Shown here: positions 1 to 8,104 of the stretch, piece after piece
Numbering within the stretch: the first letter of the stretch is position 1
Layout: each line of letters starts with the position of its first letter
Assembly (NCBI RefSeq): GCF_025377685.1
Contig: NZ_JACEHK010000009.1
Coordinates: 62,001 to 126,000 of the forward strand
Length of the DNA stretch: 64,000 nucleotides
From: Anaerobacillus sp. CMMVII
GTDB taxonomy: Bacteria > Bacillota > Bacilli > Bacillales > Anaerobacillaceae
Reading direction: 5' to 3'
The notes under the pieces: generated by a model
The model's database searches: none
Seen by the model: the letters and a program-made list of their open reading frames with translations, nothing else
Told to the model about the DNA's origin: nothing
Position numbers and translations under genes: made by a program

Positions 1-530
1 AAAAATCGCATCTCAAATAACAATTAAAATTGCACCCTATTTCGCACGATGACAATATTCATTGTCAAGATGTTATTTGGGGTGCTATTTGCTATGCTAT
101 TTTATAGTTATTATCTTATAAACGTTGATAAATCAATGAAAACAGCCCTACGATTTACTGTGGTATAAGGTACGCTAATTCATATGTTATTTACACTGTT
201 TTTCCACAAAAACGGAACTACTTAAGAAACGTAAGTGTTCTCTGTTTTTTTTGCTTTTATATAAAGCTAGTAAAGCTAAAATATATCAAGGTCTAGGGGG
301 TATCTTTTCTGCCAATCGAAAGTTGTAAAAATCAAATAATTGCCCTAAAACTACAATGTTCACGAAAAGAGCCTTTGTATAAGTCGTTTTTCAAGGTAAT
401 AACAGATTTCCTAGAACGCTATTTTAGGTTATAATAACTACTTAAACGAATTTCACATTACCAAGCAAGTTCCTAGTGGTGAAAAATTGAGATTATGTCG
501 TTTGAAATATTAGAACGAAGGTGATTATTA
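1..530. other. 5' intergenic region without a recognised gene
   Basis: I find no convincing reading frame here. The stretch is AT-rich. At about 279-331 it holds a short element (TATATCAAGGTCT then GGGG then TATCTTTTCT) that recurs at about 5511-5560. The sequence CACGAAAAGAGCC near 361-373 resembles an end of the R3 repeat family. The last 20 bases contain GAAGGTGATT, the ribosome binding site of the SET-domain gene. Confidence 0.5.
279..331. repeat. short interspersed repeat, copy 1
   Basis: Shares TATATCAAGGTCT, GGGG and TATCTTTTCT followed by a GAAAGTT stretch with about 5511-5560. At the second site it lies just beyond the right end of an R3 element, so it may be part of a longer decayed mobile unit. 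No coding capacity is visible. Confidence 0.5.
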
Positions 531-938
531 ATGATAGAAGTAAAAACATCGACACTAAGTGATGGTGAGTTTAATAGAGGCGTTTTTGCGACTCAAGATA
601 TAAAAAAAGGTGAGTTATTCCATGTAGCACCAGTCGTACCTTATCCTAATGAGGAGCATATTTTAATTGAGCATACTGTTCTTGCTGATTATGTATTCGA
701 ATACGGGATAAACCACTCTGCTATTGTCCTTGGATATGGAATGTTGTTTAACCATTCGTACGAGCCAAATGCTACGTATGATATAAAATTTTCAAATCAC
801 ACGTTTGAGTATTATGCTTATAAAGATATAAAAGCTGGTGAAGAGATTTTAATTAATTATAACGGTGATGTTGATGATCGGGAACCTCTATGGTTCATGA
901 AAGATAAAGATGATCAATCTAAAGATGAAGCAAAATAA
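531..938 (+). CDS. SET domain-containing protein
   Basis: A 135-residue protein that is essentially one SET domain, the fold of protein lysine methyltransferases. Visible motifs are an N-terminal RGVFATQDIKKGE strand, NHSYEPNA near residues 76-83 (the NHS knot that binds S-adenosylmethionine) and GEEILINY near 103-110 with its catalytic tyrosine. It starts at ATG after GAAGGTGATT. No pre-SET or post-SET cysteine cluster is present, as in other short bacterial SET proteins. It lies alone upstream of an unrelated oxidoreductase. The substrate cannot be told from sequence; methylation of a bacterial protein lysine is the family-based expectation. Confidence 0.85.
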   Translation: MIEVKTSTLSDGEFNRGVFATQDIKKGELFHVAPVVPYPNEEHILIEHTVLADYVFEYGINHSAIVLGYGMLFNHSYEPNATYDIKFSNHTFEYYAYKDIKAGEEILINYNGDVDDREPLWFMKDKDDQSKDEAK

Positions 939-1038
939 TTAATGGGGCGAGATTTCTCGTTCCTTCTTGCTTTAGGGAAAGAGAACACTACACTTTTTCC
1001 TAGGTGCCTTGCTTTTTTCTAAACGAGGAGTGATAATC

Positions 1039-2022
1039 TTGAAAAAACATAAAATCTTGCTAATTGGACATGGTGGCATTAGTACAAAGTATTTAGACGC
1101 TTTTTCTATGATTAACAATACAGAAATCGTTGGTGTTGTTGGCCGCAACGAAGAAAAGGTTCAGGTGTTTGCAAAGGCGCATAACATATCAGTATATGGG
1201 ACCGATATCGAAACGGTTGCGACACTCTCTGGGGCAACTGCAGCTGTTATTTGTACGCCCAATGCTCATCATTATGAAGGTGTTATGGTAGCCTCAAAAT
1301 TAGGACTCCACTGTCTATGTGAGAAACCTTTACATATCTCCCCTAGCAAACAAGAAGAAATGATCGCTAGCTGCAAAACTAACAATGTGAAATTAGCCGT
1401 ATCATATATGCGAAGATTTATTTCTCATTTTCCGTTTATTAAGGAAGTGATCGATTCTGGAAAGCTAGGCAGGATTATGGTCGTTGATGCCTCTATTAAA
1501 AATTATCGTAAGAAAGAATATTACGAGTCTTGGCACGGTACAATGGATTTAGATGGCGGTGGACCTTTCATTCAACAAGGTTCACATCTGATAGATCTCG
1601 CATTGTGGTTATGTGGTGGATACCAACAGGTGTTAGAGGCAAAACGTTTCCAAGTGTATCATGACATTGAAACGGAAGATCATGGATATGCTATCGTTCA
1701 ATATAACAATGGTGCCATCGGGATGATTACTGCTTCCACGGCAACACCTGGGTTGAATAGTGAGTATATCGAAATCTCTGGTACAAAAGGATCAATAAAG
1801 GCGAATTACCAAGGCATCATCGCGTTTGAGGTTGAAAATCTTGTACTACCAGAAAATATATCCGTTGACGCTGAAAAAAGTAACTTTACCAAATTAGCAG
1901 AAGACTTTATACATGCGATAGAAACCGATACTGAGCCATTCATAAACGGTGAAAGCGCAAAAATAGCAACTGAACTGGTTGCTGAAATCTATGCAAAAGC
2001 CGGCAAACCCTTGAAACTTTAG
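1039..2022 (+). CDS. Gfo/Idh/MocA family NAD(P)-dependent oxidoreductase
   Basis: A 327-residue dehydrogenase with an N-terminal Rossmann fold (GHGGIS near residues 8-13), the EKPLHI motif near 95 with the conserved catalytic lysine, and GGGPFIQQGSHLIDLALW near 173-190 that supplies the catalytic histidine of the C-terminal alpha/beta domain. Members oxidise or reduce sugars, inositols or related polyols with NAD(P). I chose the TTG start at 1039 because CGAGGAG lies just upstream; an ORF start at 1009 would place that site inside the gene. No sugar transporter or operon partner is adjacent, so the substrate is open. An R1 repeat begins at its stop codon. Confidence 0.85.
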   Translation: MKKHKILLIGHGGISTKYLDAFSMINNTEIVGVVGRNEEKVQVFAKAHNISVYGTDIETVATLSGATAAVICTPNAHHYEGVMVASKLGLHCLCEKPLHISPSKQEEMIASCKTNNVKLAVSYMRRFISHFPFIKEVIDSGKLGRIMVVDASIKNYRKKEYYESWHGTMDLDGGGPFIQQGSHLIDLALWLCGGYQQVLEAKRFQVYHDIETEDHGYAIVQYNNGAIGMITASTATPGLNSEYIEISGTKGSIKANYQGIIAFEVENLVLPENISVDAEKSNFTKLAEDFIHAIETDTEPFINGESAKIATELVAEIYAKAGKPLKL

Positions 2023-2180
2023 AAAAGCGCAAGCGCCCTGGGAAAAAGTGTAGTCCTTTTTCTTTGGGTAGCCCCGACAAGCAAATGTTCTTCGAGAAAA
2101 AAAGTGGCTCTTCACTTTTATTTTCGAAGGTTATTTGACCTCGAGGGGCTGGGCGCTGAAGCTAGACAGTTATTATGTTG
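2022..2180 (+). repeat. R1 interspersed imperfect palindrome, copy 1
   Basis: Begins at the stop codon of the oxidoreductase with AAAAGCGCAAGCGCC, passes through AGCCCCGACAAGCAAATG and ends GAGGGGCTGGGCGCTGAAGCTAGACAG. AGCCCC pairs with GGGGCT, and TTCGAGAA with TTTTCGAA, so the unit folds into one long hairpin. Other copies lie at 18113-18232, 20481-20620 (inverted) and 61128-61331. Confidence 0.85.
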
Positions 2181-2201
2181 ATATGTTCTTACCTAGAAAA
2201 T

Positions 2202-2243
2202 AAAAATAGACATAGGAGAGGTCACTTTCCTATGTCTATTTTT
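2202..2243. terminator. bidirectional intrinsic terminator
   Basis: A perfect 16-bp inverted repeat, AAAAATAGACATAGGA at 2202-2217 and its complement at 2228-2243, with A and T runs outside. It separates the plus-strand oxidoreductase from the convergent minus-strand lipoprotein gene and should work both ways. Confidence 0.85.
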
Positions 2244-2267
2244 CTACTCTCAACCTTCTTAAGTGAT

Positions 2268-2747
2268 TTAATCAATAGTGAATAGAAAATGATCTCCAAC
2301 ATATTGAAACTCACAACCACTCAAGACGTATGCTTCATTATCTGAATCAAGTTTCTTCACGATACGATCGCAAGTTGTGGTTTGAATACTTTCTGGCTTA
2401 TTGCTAAATAATGGGTCCTGTGTAAAATCAATAGTGTATTCGATTTTTTCATTAAAGACGAGATTTTGATAAATCGGTGCCCCCTCATTTGTATAACTTG
2501 TAACTCGAATCGCATCCGGTTCGCCAACTTCCATATTAGTTATAAATTCATAAAATTTTTCTAGGTTCTGTATCGAAGACCCTAGTACGATATCACCGTT
2601 TTTCAATGCTACTTCTGATGAATAGGGATTACTATCGGTATGGACAGGATTTCCGATGATGTTCGTTTGAATTTCATCTCCATTACCACAAGCCGAAAGT
2701 AATACGAGGAACAAAAGCAAAAAAGTAAGTCTCAATATTTGATTCAT
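2268..2747 (-). CDS. DUF4362-type lipoprotein
   Basis: A 159-residue exported lipoprotein: a short basic N-terminus, a hydrophobic stretch and a lipobox LLSAC placing the lipidated cysteine at about residue 20. The mature part (DIVLGSSIQNLEKFYEFI, then the RVTSYTNEGAPI stretch) resembles Bacillus DUF4362 proteins, whose function is unknown. The two cysteines in TTTCDRI and SGCEFQ may form a disulphide outside the cell. It is monocistronic, between a bidirectional terminator and a NUDIX gene. The family call is from memory of the motif. Confidence 0.7.
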   Translation of the reverse strand: MNQILRLTFLLLFLVLLSACGNGDEIQTNIIGNPVHTDSNPYSSEVALKNGDIVLGSSIQNLEKFYEFITNMEVGEPDAIRVTSYTNEGAPIYQNLVFNEKIEYTIDFTQDPLFSNKPESIQTTTCDRIVKKLDSDNEAYVLSGCEFQYVGDHFLFTID

Positions 2748-2848
2748 TATTATTCTCCTCTCGACATCTATTATATTTTATTGCATTATACTTCCCACTA
2801 CAGAAATGGTTTGGTTAATGAATACTTGTATACTTCATTACTGTAAAT

Positions 2849-3277
2849 TTACCTATTTTCTTTTAATAAGTCCTCTGCAAGTCTAATATTATCTTTTAGA
2901 TAGACAGGCGAATCCTGATGAGTTAAAATCTCTGAAGTTTCCATCCATAAGACTTCATCAATTTCTTCTGTGCTTTTAGCATAAGGTTCACCAGATTTAT
3001 AGTAACAAAGAAAAACGATGTCTATTACACAATGACCTGAGTCCGTTACAAATGAGGAACTATTTACATACCTAACGATTGTTACTTCAATGCCAATTTC
3101 TTCGAAAATTTCGCGGTGTAAAGTCCTTTCTAAAATGTCAGAAGAAACTCCCTCAATTTCACACTGTCCCCCAACAAGAGATATAGTTCCACCAGCATGT
3201 TCTTCTTTTGTACTTCTTCGGATTAAAAGCCATTTTCCTTCTTTATGAATTGCACCTTCTACATTTACTATAAACAT
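2849..3277 (-). CDS. NUDIX hydrolase
   Basis: A 142-residue NUDIX-fold protein. The box is seen as GGQCEIEG then REIFEEIGIEV at about residues 36-62, giving the REXXEE metal-binding helix. The distance from the first glycines to REIFEE is several residues longer than the canonical G-x5-E-x7-REUxEExGU, so the loop is expanded. Such enzymes hydrolyse nucleoside diphosphate-linked compounds; the substrate cannot be inferred. It is preceded by ~125 bp of non-coding DNA and has no obvious operon partner. Confidence 0.8.
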   Translation of the reverse strand: MFIVNVEGAIHKEGKWLLIRRSTKEEHAGGTISLVGGQCEIEGVSSDILERTLHREIFEEIGIEVTIVRYVNSSSFVTDSGHCVIDIVFLCYYKSGEPYAKSTEEIDEVLWMETSEILTHQDSPVYLKDNIRLAEDLLKENR

Positions 3278-3404
3278 TAAAAATGTCCCCCACTCATCTA
3301 TTCATTGTATACAGATACTAATTTCATTTTAACATAAAATACCAAACTACTAGATTGAAAAAAAGAGATCAATTCACCTGCGAACTAATCTCTAATCATG
3401 GTAT

Positions 3405-5195
3405 TTAAAATTGCATTTGTCTTAATTCGTAAAAGGCCCCTTTTTTCTCGATCAGTTCTTCGAAAGTCCCTACTTCCTCAACTTTGCCATTTTTCATCAC
3501 GACAATCCGGTCAGCATCGCGGATCGTCGATAGTCTATGTGCGACTATAAAGGTCGTTTTGCCTTTAATCAGTTGCTGGATTGCTTGCTGTACTTTGTAT
3601 TCGGATTGATTATCGAGGGCAGAAGTGGCTTCATCTAAAATGATAATCTCCGGTTGTCGGATGATCGCTCGGGCTATCGCAATTCGTTGGCGCTGTCCCC
3701 CGGAAAGTTTTCCGCCATGTTCTCCAATTAAAGTATCTAATCCAGCAGGTAACTCCGCGATAACGTCTTGGAGGTTTGCCATTCGGATAACCTCCTGTAT
3801 TTGTTCTTCGCTAACATTTTCTAACCCATAGGTAATATTGTCTCGAATTGATCCCGAAAATAAGATTGTCGTTTGTGGGACAACTGCGAGTTTTTGCCGA
3901 TAAGATTTCATATCGAGTTGGTCAAAGGGAACCCCATCTAGCAAAATTCTTCCTTTTGTTGGCCGATAAAATCCAACGACCATGCTAAGAACCGTCGACT
4001 TTCCGGCTCCTGATTCACCTACAAAAGCGATACACTCTCCAGGTTTAACATGCAAATGAAAATGATTTAAGACATGCTTTTCGGTATCTTTATAGTGAAA
4101 ATGAACATTATCAAATACGTAATCCCCATATGTTTGGTTAACCTGTAGTTTTCCCTCATATTCTTCTGTTTCTTTAGATGATAAAATCTCAGTAATCGAA
4201 ATGATCGATTCGTACCCTTTGGCAAGTTGCGGATAAACGACAATAATTTGGTTTACAGCCATGAGAATTTGTGTGAAATACGCTTGATACATGACAACCT
4301 CACCAATCGTTATCTCCCCTCGCATCGCCAAATATGCTGAAAAAATTAGACATGCCATTTGCAGGATTTGAAACACGACCCAGCTAGAGGAACCGAATAA
4401 TGCCTCGGTAAGATCCAGGCGATATCCTTTTCCCTTTAACGTTTGCAGAGTTTTATTAGCCTTATTTATCTCGATATCTTCGAGTCCATGAGCCCTTGTG
4501 ACTGGAATCATCTCGACTGTCTCTGCAACTTCTCCACTCATGGTTTCAATCTGTTTACGAAATTCATGATTTCGTAAACGTAATGTTCGTCTAAATAGAA
4601 ACACAATGAGCAAACCAATAGGAATTACTAGGATAAAAAATAGCGTCATTTGCAAATTAAAATAAGCCGTGATCCCGATTGCAACAACTACATTGGTGAT
4701 CGCTGCTGAAAATGAAAACATAATCTGTTTCGATAAAATCTCAATATTCTCTACATCACGTAAAATCTTAGCTTGGAGTAACCCAGAGCGAAGTTCACTG
4801 TGAAAAGACATTGATAAATGTTGAAGTTTGCGAATGATGGTACTTCGTAGCGCTGCCTCTACGTGCCTAGATGCCCGACTGAAATAACTTATGTGAAGCA
4901 TATGCGAAGGCATATTTTGTGCGATAACTACAGCTACAATCGCAAATTGGATCCACAGTTCTTTAAGACTATGGTTCTCGGGATAAGTAGCAATGTTAAT
5001 GACATTTGCTGTGATTACGGGGATAATCCAAACTGGAGAATGTTTAATAATAAAAAAGAAGAACGATAAGAAAATACTTTTAAACTGGCCATTGTACAAA
5101 AGCGAAAGTGTCTTTAGCGAATGACGCTTTTTCTCTTTTGCCTCGATAAATATTGGTTCAAAGTTTAGTAGCTGACTTTCTTCTAGTTTTCCCAA
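3405..5195 (-). CDS. ABC transporter, fused permease and ATPase (exporter type)
   Basis: A 596-residue half-transporter. The first ~330 residues hold six membrane segments of the exporter type-1 fold. The ATPase half shows Walker A GESGAGKST near 395, signature LSGGQRQR, Walker B IIILDEATSAL and the switch histidine in VAHRL. It should work as a homodimer exporting a lipid, peptide or drug; nothing nearby names the substrate. All catalytic motifs are intact. It begins with ATG and is followed on the plus side by an R3 repeat rather than by a partner gene. Confidence 0.9.
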   Translation of the reverse strand: MGKLEESQLLNFEPIFIEAKEKKRHSLKTLSLLYNGQFKSIFLSFFFFIIKHSPVWIIPVITANVINIATYPENHSLKELWIQFAIVAVVIAQNMPSHMLHISYFSRASRHVEAALRSTIIRKLQHLSMSFHSELRSGLLQAKILRDVENIEILSKQIMFSFSAAITNVVVAIGITAYFNLQMTLFFILVIPIGLLIVFLFRRTLRLRNHEFRKQIETMSGEVAETVEMIPVTRAHGLEDIEINKANKTLQTLKGKGYRLDLTEALFGSSSWVVFQILQMACLIFSAYLAMRGEITIGEVVMYQAYFTQILMAVNQIIVVYPQLAKGYESIISITEILSSKETEEYEGKLQVNQTYGDYVFDNVHFHYKDTEKHVLNHFHLHVKPGECIAFVGESGAGKSTVLSMVVGFYRPTKGRILLDGVPFDQLDMKSYRQKLAVVPQTTILFSGSIRDNITYGLENVSEEQIQEVIRMANLQDVIAELPAGLDTLIGEHGGKLSGGQRQRIAIARAIIRQPEIIILDEATSALDNQSEYKVQQAIQQLIKGKTTFIVAHRLSTIRDADRIVVMKNGKVEEVGTFEELIEKKGAFYELRQMQF

Positions 5196-5295
5196 TCCTT
5201 ATCACCTCGTTTATTTTTATTACAAGATGATGCAAAACATGATTCTAGAGTTTAATTCTCAAAAATTATTGCTTTTAAAAGAGCTATTTATGAAA

Positions 5296-5506
5296 GGCTC
5301 TTTTCTAAAACATTGCCCCTGCGGTTACTCGTCGCACAAAAAGACTTGTTGCTTTTTAACCTAAAATAATTGGAAAATTCTTTAGATGAAGATAACACCG
5401 AATACAAGAGCAGTGCTTACTAAATAAGTAGTGATATCATCGATTTATGTGTAAATATCCGGATTTTGGGATTTTTACGAATGCAACAAACTTTACGAAA
5501 ACAGCC
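5296..5506. repeat. R3 MITE-like element, copy 1
   Basis: A 211-bp element with imperfect terminal inverted repeats: GGCTCTTTTCTAAAACATTG at the left and CAACAAACTTTACGAAAACAGCC at the right. No ORF. It shares internal blocks (TTGTTGCTTTTTaacct, GGAAAAT, TTTGGGATTTTTACGAA) with 38588-38776 and 59535-59726. It also contains a CCTGCGGTTACTCGTCGCA insert that is seen inside R1 at 61128-61331. Confidence 0.75.
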
Positions 5507-5510
5507 TTAT

Positions 5511-5560
5511 GAAAAGATATATCAAGGTCTCGGGGTCATCTTTTCTAACATTGAAAGTTA
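5511..5560. repeat. short interspersed repeat, copy 2
   Basis: Matches 279-331 (TATATCAAGGTCT, GGGG, ATCTTTTCT and GAAAGTT). It directly abuts the R3 element. No coding or obvious regulatory content. Confidence 0.5.
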
Positions 5561-5610
5561 TAAGACAGGAATAATCCCCCCTTTAAGATGGGTTTCCTTA
5601 ACAAATCTAC

Positions 5611-6033
5611 TTATTTCGATTCCTCTTTAATATTTATAACAAAGATAATTCCTCTTGTTTCTGATTGATAACCAAATCTTGAAACAACAAAGAATACATA
5701 TTCTCCTTCTTTATGTGGAGAAAAAATAGTTATTTCATTATTCCGCGGGATAATTGATGCTACTCCTAGCCATTGACCATCTTTATATTCATGTGCATCA
5801 AATAACCTTGGTCTTTTATCAAATACAAAAGTGATTTCTTCTCCAGGTTCAAGGGTAATTGCTTTAAGTTCTCTCGGTACCTCTGGAAAGTCACCGTAAA
5901 GGTCGATATGCTCATACTTTAAATAGTCAATTTGAATATTATCAAAATAGACATCAGGATAAACATCGGTTTCAGTAGAACAACCAGCACTTAAAATAAT
6001 TGTAATAAATATAGTTATTATTTAATTTTTCAC
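5611..6033 (-). pseudogene. lipoprotein gene with nonsense codon in its signal peptide
   Basis: Reading from a GTG at 6033 (after GGGGGAGTATA) the frame is GTG AAA AAT TAA, then continues open for ~135 codons. After the TAA at 6022-6024 it encodes a hydrophobic stretch ending in the lipobox ILSAGC, then a soluble domain (DVYFDNIQIDYLKYEHIDLY, later TRGIIFVINIKEESK). One base change, TTA to TAA at codon 4, would explain the break. It is the last gene of array 1 and lies downstream of a junction motif. I recognise no family. The lesion may be real or a sequence error. Confidence 0.7.
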
Positions 6034-6109
6034 TATACTCCCCCAATCAGAAACAATCTTTCCATTACAAGTAAATTCTCTTTTTTTAGAAATTTGTTCG
6101 TTTGTTAAT

Positions 6110-6165
6110 AAAATCCAAAAAAGACCGTTAATCCCTTCTTGAATTTACGCTCTAAACTTATATAT
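6110..6165 (-). repeat. array junction J1 (degenerate, hairpin type)
   Basis: On the coding strand, AGAGCGTAAATTCAAGAAGG then GATTAACGGTC and a T-rich tail: a worn copy of the GCGTTAATTC-AAGAAG-GAATTAACGC hairpin of J7. TTAACAAACGAACA follows, the second ACGA block also seen in J4, J7 and J18. Confidence 0.6.
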
Positions 6166-6265
6166 CTTTACCTACCTTTCGTTCAAGTGTACCTGAGTAA
6201 TAGTCGTCTATAATACTCTTCAAATTGACATTATTTTCAGTTGGTGAACAATATAAAAGCTGCAT
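6158..6265 (-). CDS. possible 35-residue ORF between two array junctions
   Basis: An ATG at 6265 with GAGGAAG 8 bases upstream opens a 35-codon frame ending NLKSIIDDYYSGTLERKVG then KDI and TAA just before junction J1. It is the only frame of any length between junctions J1 and J2, so it either is a tiny cassette gene or the 3' remnant of a larger one. I recognise no family. Confidence 0.3.
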   Translation of the reverse strand: MQLLYCSPTENNVNLKSIIDDYYSGTLERKVGKDI

Positions 6266-6283
6266 TTTGCAGCTTCCTCGATC

Positions 6284-6304
6284 TTCAACTATTGCATTCG
6301 TTAC
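6284..6304 (-). repeat. array junction J2
   Basis: Coding-strand core TAACGAATGC followed by AATAGTTGAAGA. The TAA of the core is the stop codon of the preceding 38-codon relic. Confidence 0.6.
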
Positions 6305-6414
6305 TTGAAAGCATTTGCAATTTCCTTTGAATAGTTATAGAAATCAGTCTATCTTTTTGTGTCATACTTATCAATCTCACCATATAAAACAATAGATGTT
6401 GCCATCTCTGACAT
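6301..6414 (-). pseudogene. 38-codon relic gene with in-frame TAG
   Basis: ATG at 6414 follows GAGGTGTGGAAA. The frame runs MSEMATSIVLYGEIDKYD then TKR, meets TAG at 6349-6351, and continues in the same frame as TDFYNYSKEIANAFK to a TAA at 6301-6303 that is itself the first three bases of junction J2. Reading through the TAG gives one continuous small product, so I treat it as a single decayed cassette gene. No family recognised. Confidence 0.45.
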
Positions 6415-6420
6415 TTTCCA

Positions 6421-6462
6421 CACCTCTTTCTCTTATTCAGCATTTGCTCTCGTTAGTTTAGT
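6421..6462 (-). repeat. array junction J3 with conserved leader
   Basis: Coding-strand core CTAACGAGAGC followed by AATAAGAGAAAGAGGTG, which supplies the ribosome binding site of the next unit. The same 17 bases recur at J18 (34120-34136), 27 kb away, before an unrelated gene. Confidence 0.7.
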
Positions 6463-6487
6463 AAACTAAAACTATTCCAAGTTGAAA

Positions 6488-6973
6488 TTACTTTTGGAAA
6501 TCCTCTTCACTGAGCCCGACAGAATAAAATTCATACCGTGTGTACTCAGCAATCTCTAGGTTAGGTATATTCATAAAAAACTCATAAGAAATTGTATCAC
6601 CATTTCTTCTAAACTGTCCTACAAAATTTTCTATTACTAACAATTCAGTATCAGGAGTCGTGGCATATGGGTCTATACCTTTCTCAACATCTTCAATTAA
6701 GTTTTGGGGATTTGGATTTAATCTACGATTAGGTTCTTGACTAAACCTAAAGTATGTTTGAATATCTTCACCTTCATATCTTAACTCTAGTAAATAATTT
6801 TCTAAAGAGAGGGAGGACATAGATGATAAACCTAAACCATTTGGAATATATTGTGGAACTAATACTTCGTAAGGTAATTCCTCTTGAGCCTTGTCAATAA
6901 TATCTTCTTTACTTGAACACCCCACGAACATCAAAATAAGGATAAAAATAATACAATAATATGTTTTTTTCAT
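6488..6973 (-). CDS. small lipoprotein, array 1
   Basis: A 161-residue lipoprotein with signal MKKTYYCIIFILILMFVGC; the lipobox cysteine is residue 19. I prefer the ATG at 6973 over one 10 codons earlier because AGAGGAGGTTAAT ends just before it. The mature part has the PQYIPNGLGLSSMSSLSLEN stretch followed by a beta-rich domain, loosely like DUF4367-type extracytoplasmic modules, but I would not assert the family. It is followed within 35 bases by junction J3. Expected location: outer face of the membrane. Confidence 0.7.
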   Translation of the reverse strand: MKKTYYCIIFILILMFVGCSSKEDIIDKAQEELPYEVLVPQYIPNGLGLSSMSSLSLENYLLELRYEGEDIQTYFRFSQEPNRRLNPNPQNLIEDVEKGIDPYATTPDTELLVIENFVGQFRRNGDTISYEFFMNIPNLEIAEYTRYEFYSVGLSEEDFQK

Positions 6974-7039
6974 ATTAACCTCCTCTTTAAAAGTATCATT
7001 CATAACAGCAATTACAACAATTTACAGACAGATAATGAA

Positions 7040-7122
7040 TTTTCTTTTATTACTAGACTGCTAGTAAATAAATCCCACAAAAAGCGATAAATCCTTCTTG
7101 AATTAACGCTCTCGTTTGTTTA
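7040..7122 (-). repeat. array junction J4 (hairpin/terminator type)
   Basis: Coding strand: AACGAGAGCGTTAATTCAAG, AAGGATTTATCGC, TTTTTGTGGGATTTATTTAC, TAGCAG. An imperfect GCG..CGC stem with AAGAAG loop and a T run, then the second conserved block. Just upstream is a 14-codon C-terminal relic (FINIFKEFVKLYI, TAA), probably the tail of a deleted unit. Confidence 0.7.
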
Positions 7123-7172
7123 AATATATAACTTCACAAACTCTTTGAAGATGTTAATAAAAAATCCCTGCT

Positions 7173-7493
7173 TTAATAGGTAGGTTTGAATAATAAACTT
7201 TCTCTGACCATTTGTAGTGTCCAATATCCGTAAGCAACGGTATTCAAGAATATTGTAATATCAATCCAAATTGGACCCGTTCCAAAACTATCCGCTATTA
7301 TCCAAAAACATAGTAAATACAATAAGACTCTAATAAGATTTAAACTCCAACGGTCCTTATTTAGAATTAATATTCTCCAAGAAGATATTTGCTTAGGAGA
7401 CTTTTTAATGCTTTTCTCGTATACGACTAAGTAGAATACGACATTAAATATAAATAACAATAAAGGAGCAAAAATCATAGCAAGACCTACCAT
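7173..7493 (-). CDS. small integral membrane protein, array 1
   Basis: A 106-residue protein with about three membrane segments (FAPLLLFIFNVVFYLVVYE, LIRVLLYLLCFWIIA, and IDITIFLNTVAYGYW) joined by basic loops. The ATG at 7493 lacks a clear ribosome binding site; the ATG six codons later has GGTAGG seven bases upstream and may be the true start. It follows the 40-codon ORF at 7504-7626 with a few bases between, suggesting coupling. No family recognised. Confidence 0.55.
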   Translation of the reverse strand: MVGLAMIFAPLLLFIFNVVFYLVVYEKSIKKSPKQISSWRILILNKDRWSLNLIRVLLYLLCFWIIADSFGTGPIWIDITIFLNTVAYGYWTLQMVRESLLFKPTY

Positions 7494-7503
7494 TGCAACA
7501 TTG

Positions 7504-7626
7504 TCAATTCAGGGTGTTTTCTAGTACAACAAGTGATGTTTCGTAAAGTTTATACAGAGCATAACAAGAAAAAAATGAGATGATTAAACACAGAATATAT
7601 ATACTTAATTTATTTGCTTCCCTCAA
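7504..7626 (-). CDS. 40-residue single-span membrane peptide, array 1
   Basis: A TTG start at 7626 with GATGAGGAAG upstream opens MREANKLSIYILCLIISFFS then CYALYKLYETSLVVLENTLN. It has one membrane segment and a charged start. It fills the space between junction J5 and the 106-residue membrane protein and ends 11 bases before it. It may be translationally coupled to that gene. Function unknown. Confidence 0.45.
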   Translation of the reverse strand: MREANKLSIYILCLIISFFSCYALYKLYETSLVVLENTLN

Positions 7627-7639
7627 CTTAACTTCCTCA

Positions 7640-7680
7640 TCCTCCTCTACTGTTCTCAATCCTATTTCGTTAGCTGAATT
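7640..7680 (-). repeat. array junction J5
   Basis: Coding-strand CAGCTAACGAAATAGGATTG eight bases after the RidA stop codon. Core CTAACGA is kept; the TGC part is lost. Confidence 0.6.
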
Positions 7681-8058
7681 TTATCTTCTAGCTATCATCT
7701 CGATTTCAACCTGTGCACCAAGAGGTAGGGATGCCACACCTATAGTTGTACGGGCAGGATATGGCTCAGAAAATTGTTTAGAATAAACTTCATTCATTGC
7801 TCCGAAATTATTCATATCAGTTAAGAATACATTCACTTTTTCAACATTTTCAGGAGTTAAACCTGCTGCTTCCAATACAGTGAAAAGATTCTTAAAACAT
7901 TGATTTGTCTGTTCAACAATATCACCTTCTACAAGCTTTCCAGTCTGTGAGTCTACTGGGGTTTGCCCAGATAAAAATATTAAATTTCCTGCTTCAATTG
8001 CATGTGAGTAAGGACCAACAGCAACAGCTCCAGATGCACTAAAAGCCTTTCTTGACAT
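7681..8058 (-). CDS. ridA: RidA family enamine/imine deaminase
   Basis: A 125-residue YjgF/YER057c/UK114 protein. Members form trimers that hydrolyse reactive 2-aminoacrylate and other enamine/imine intermediates released by PLP enzymes. The substrate-carboxylate arginine is in YPARTTIGVASLPLG near residues 101-115, and the conserved GPYSHAIEAGNLIFLSGQ block is near 16-33. The C-terminus is close to the usual EIEMIA ending. Start ATG with AGGAGG upstream. It is unusual to find this housekeeping-type enzyme inside the array, with junctions J5 after it and J6 before it, so it looks like a captured extra copy rather than the core ridA. Confidence 0.9.
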   Translation of the reverse strand: MSRKAFSASGAVAVGPYSHAIEAGNLIFLSGQTPVDSQTGKLVEGDIVEQTNQCFKNLFTVLEAAGLTPENVEKVNVFLTDMNNFGAMNEVYSKQFSEPYPARTTIGVASLPLGAQVEIEMIARR

Positions 8059-8104
8059 ATAAAATTCCTCCTATATTAATAGATATAAGACCAAATGGTA
8101 TGGT

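Noticed and set aside
2022-2180. R1 as a riboswitch or stable ncRNA
   Set aside because: Copies follow unrelated stop codons and one is inverted, so an interspersed repeat is the simpler reading.
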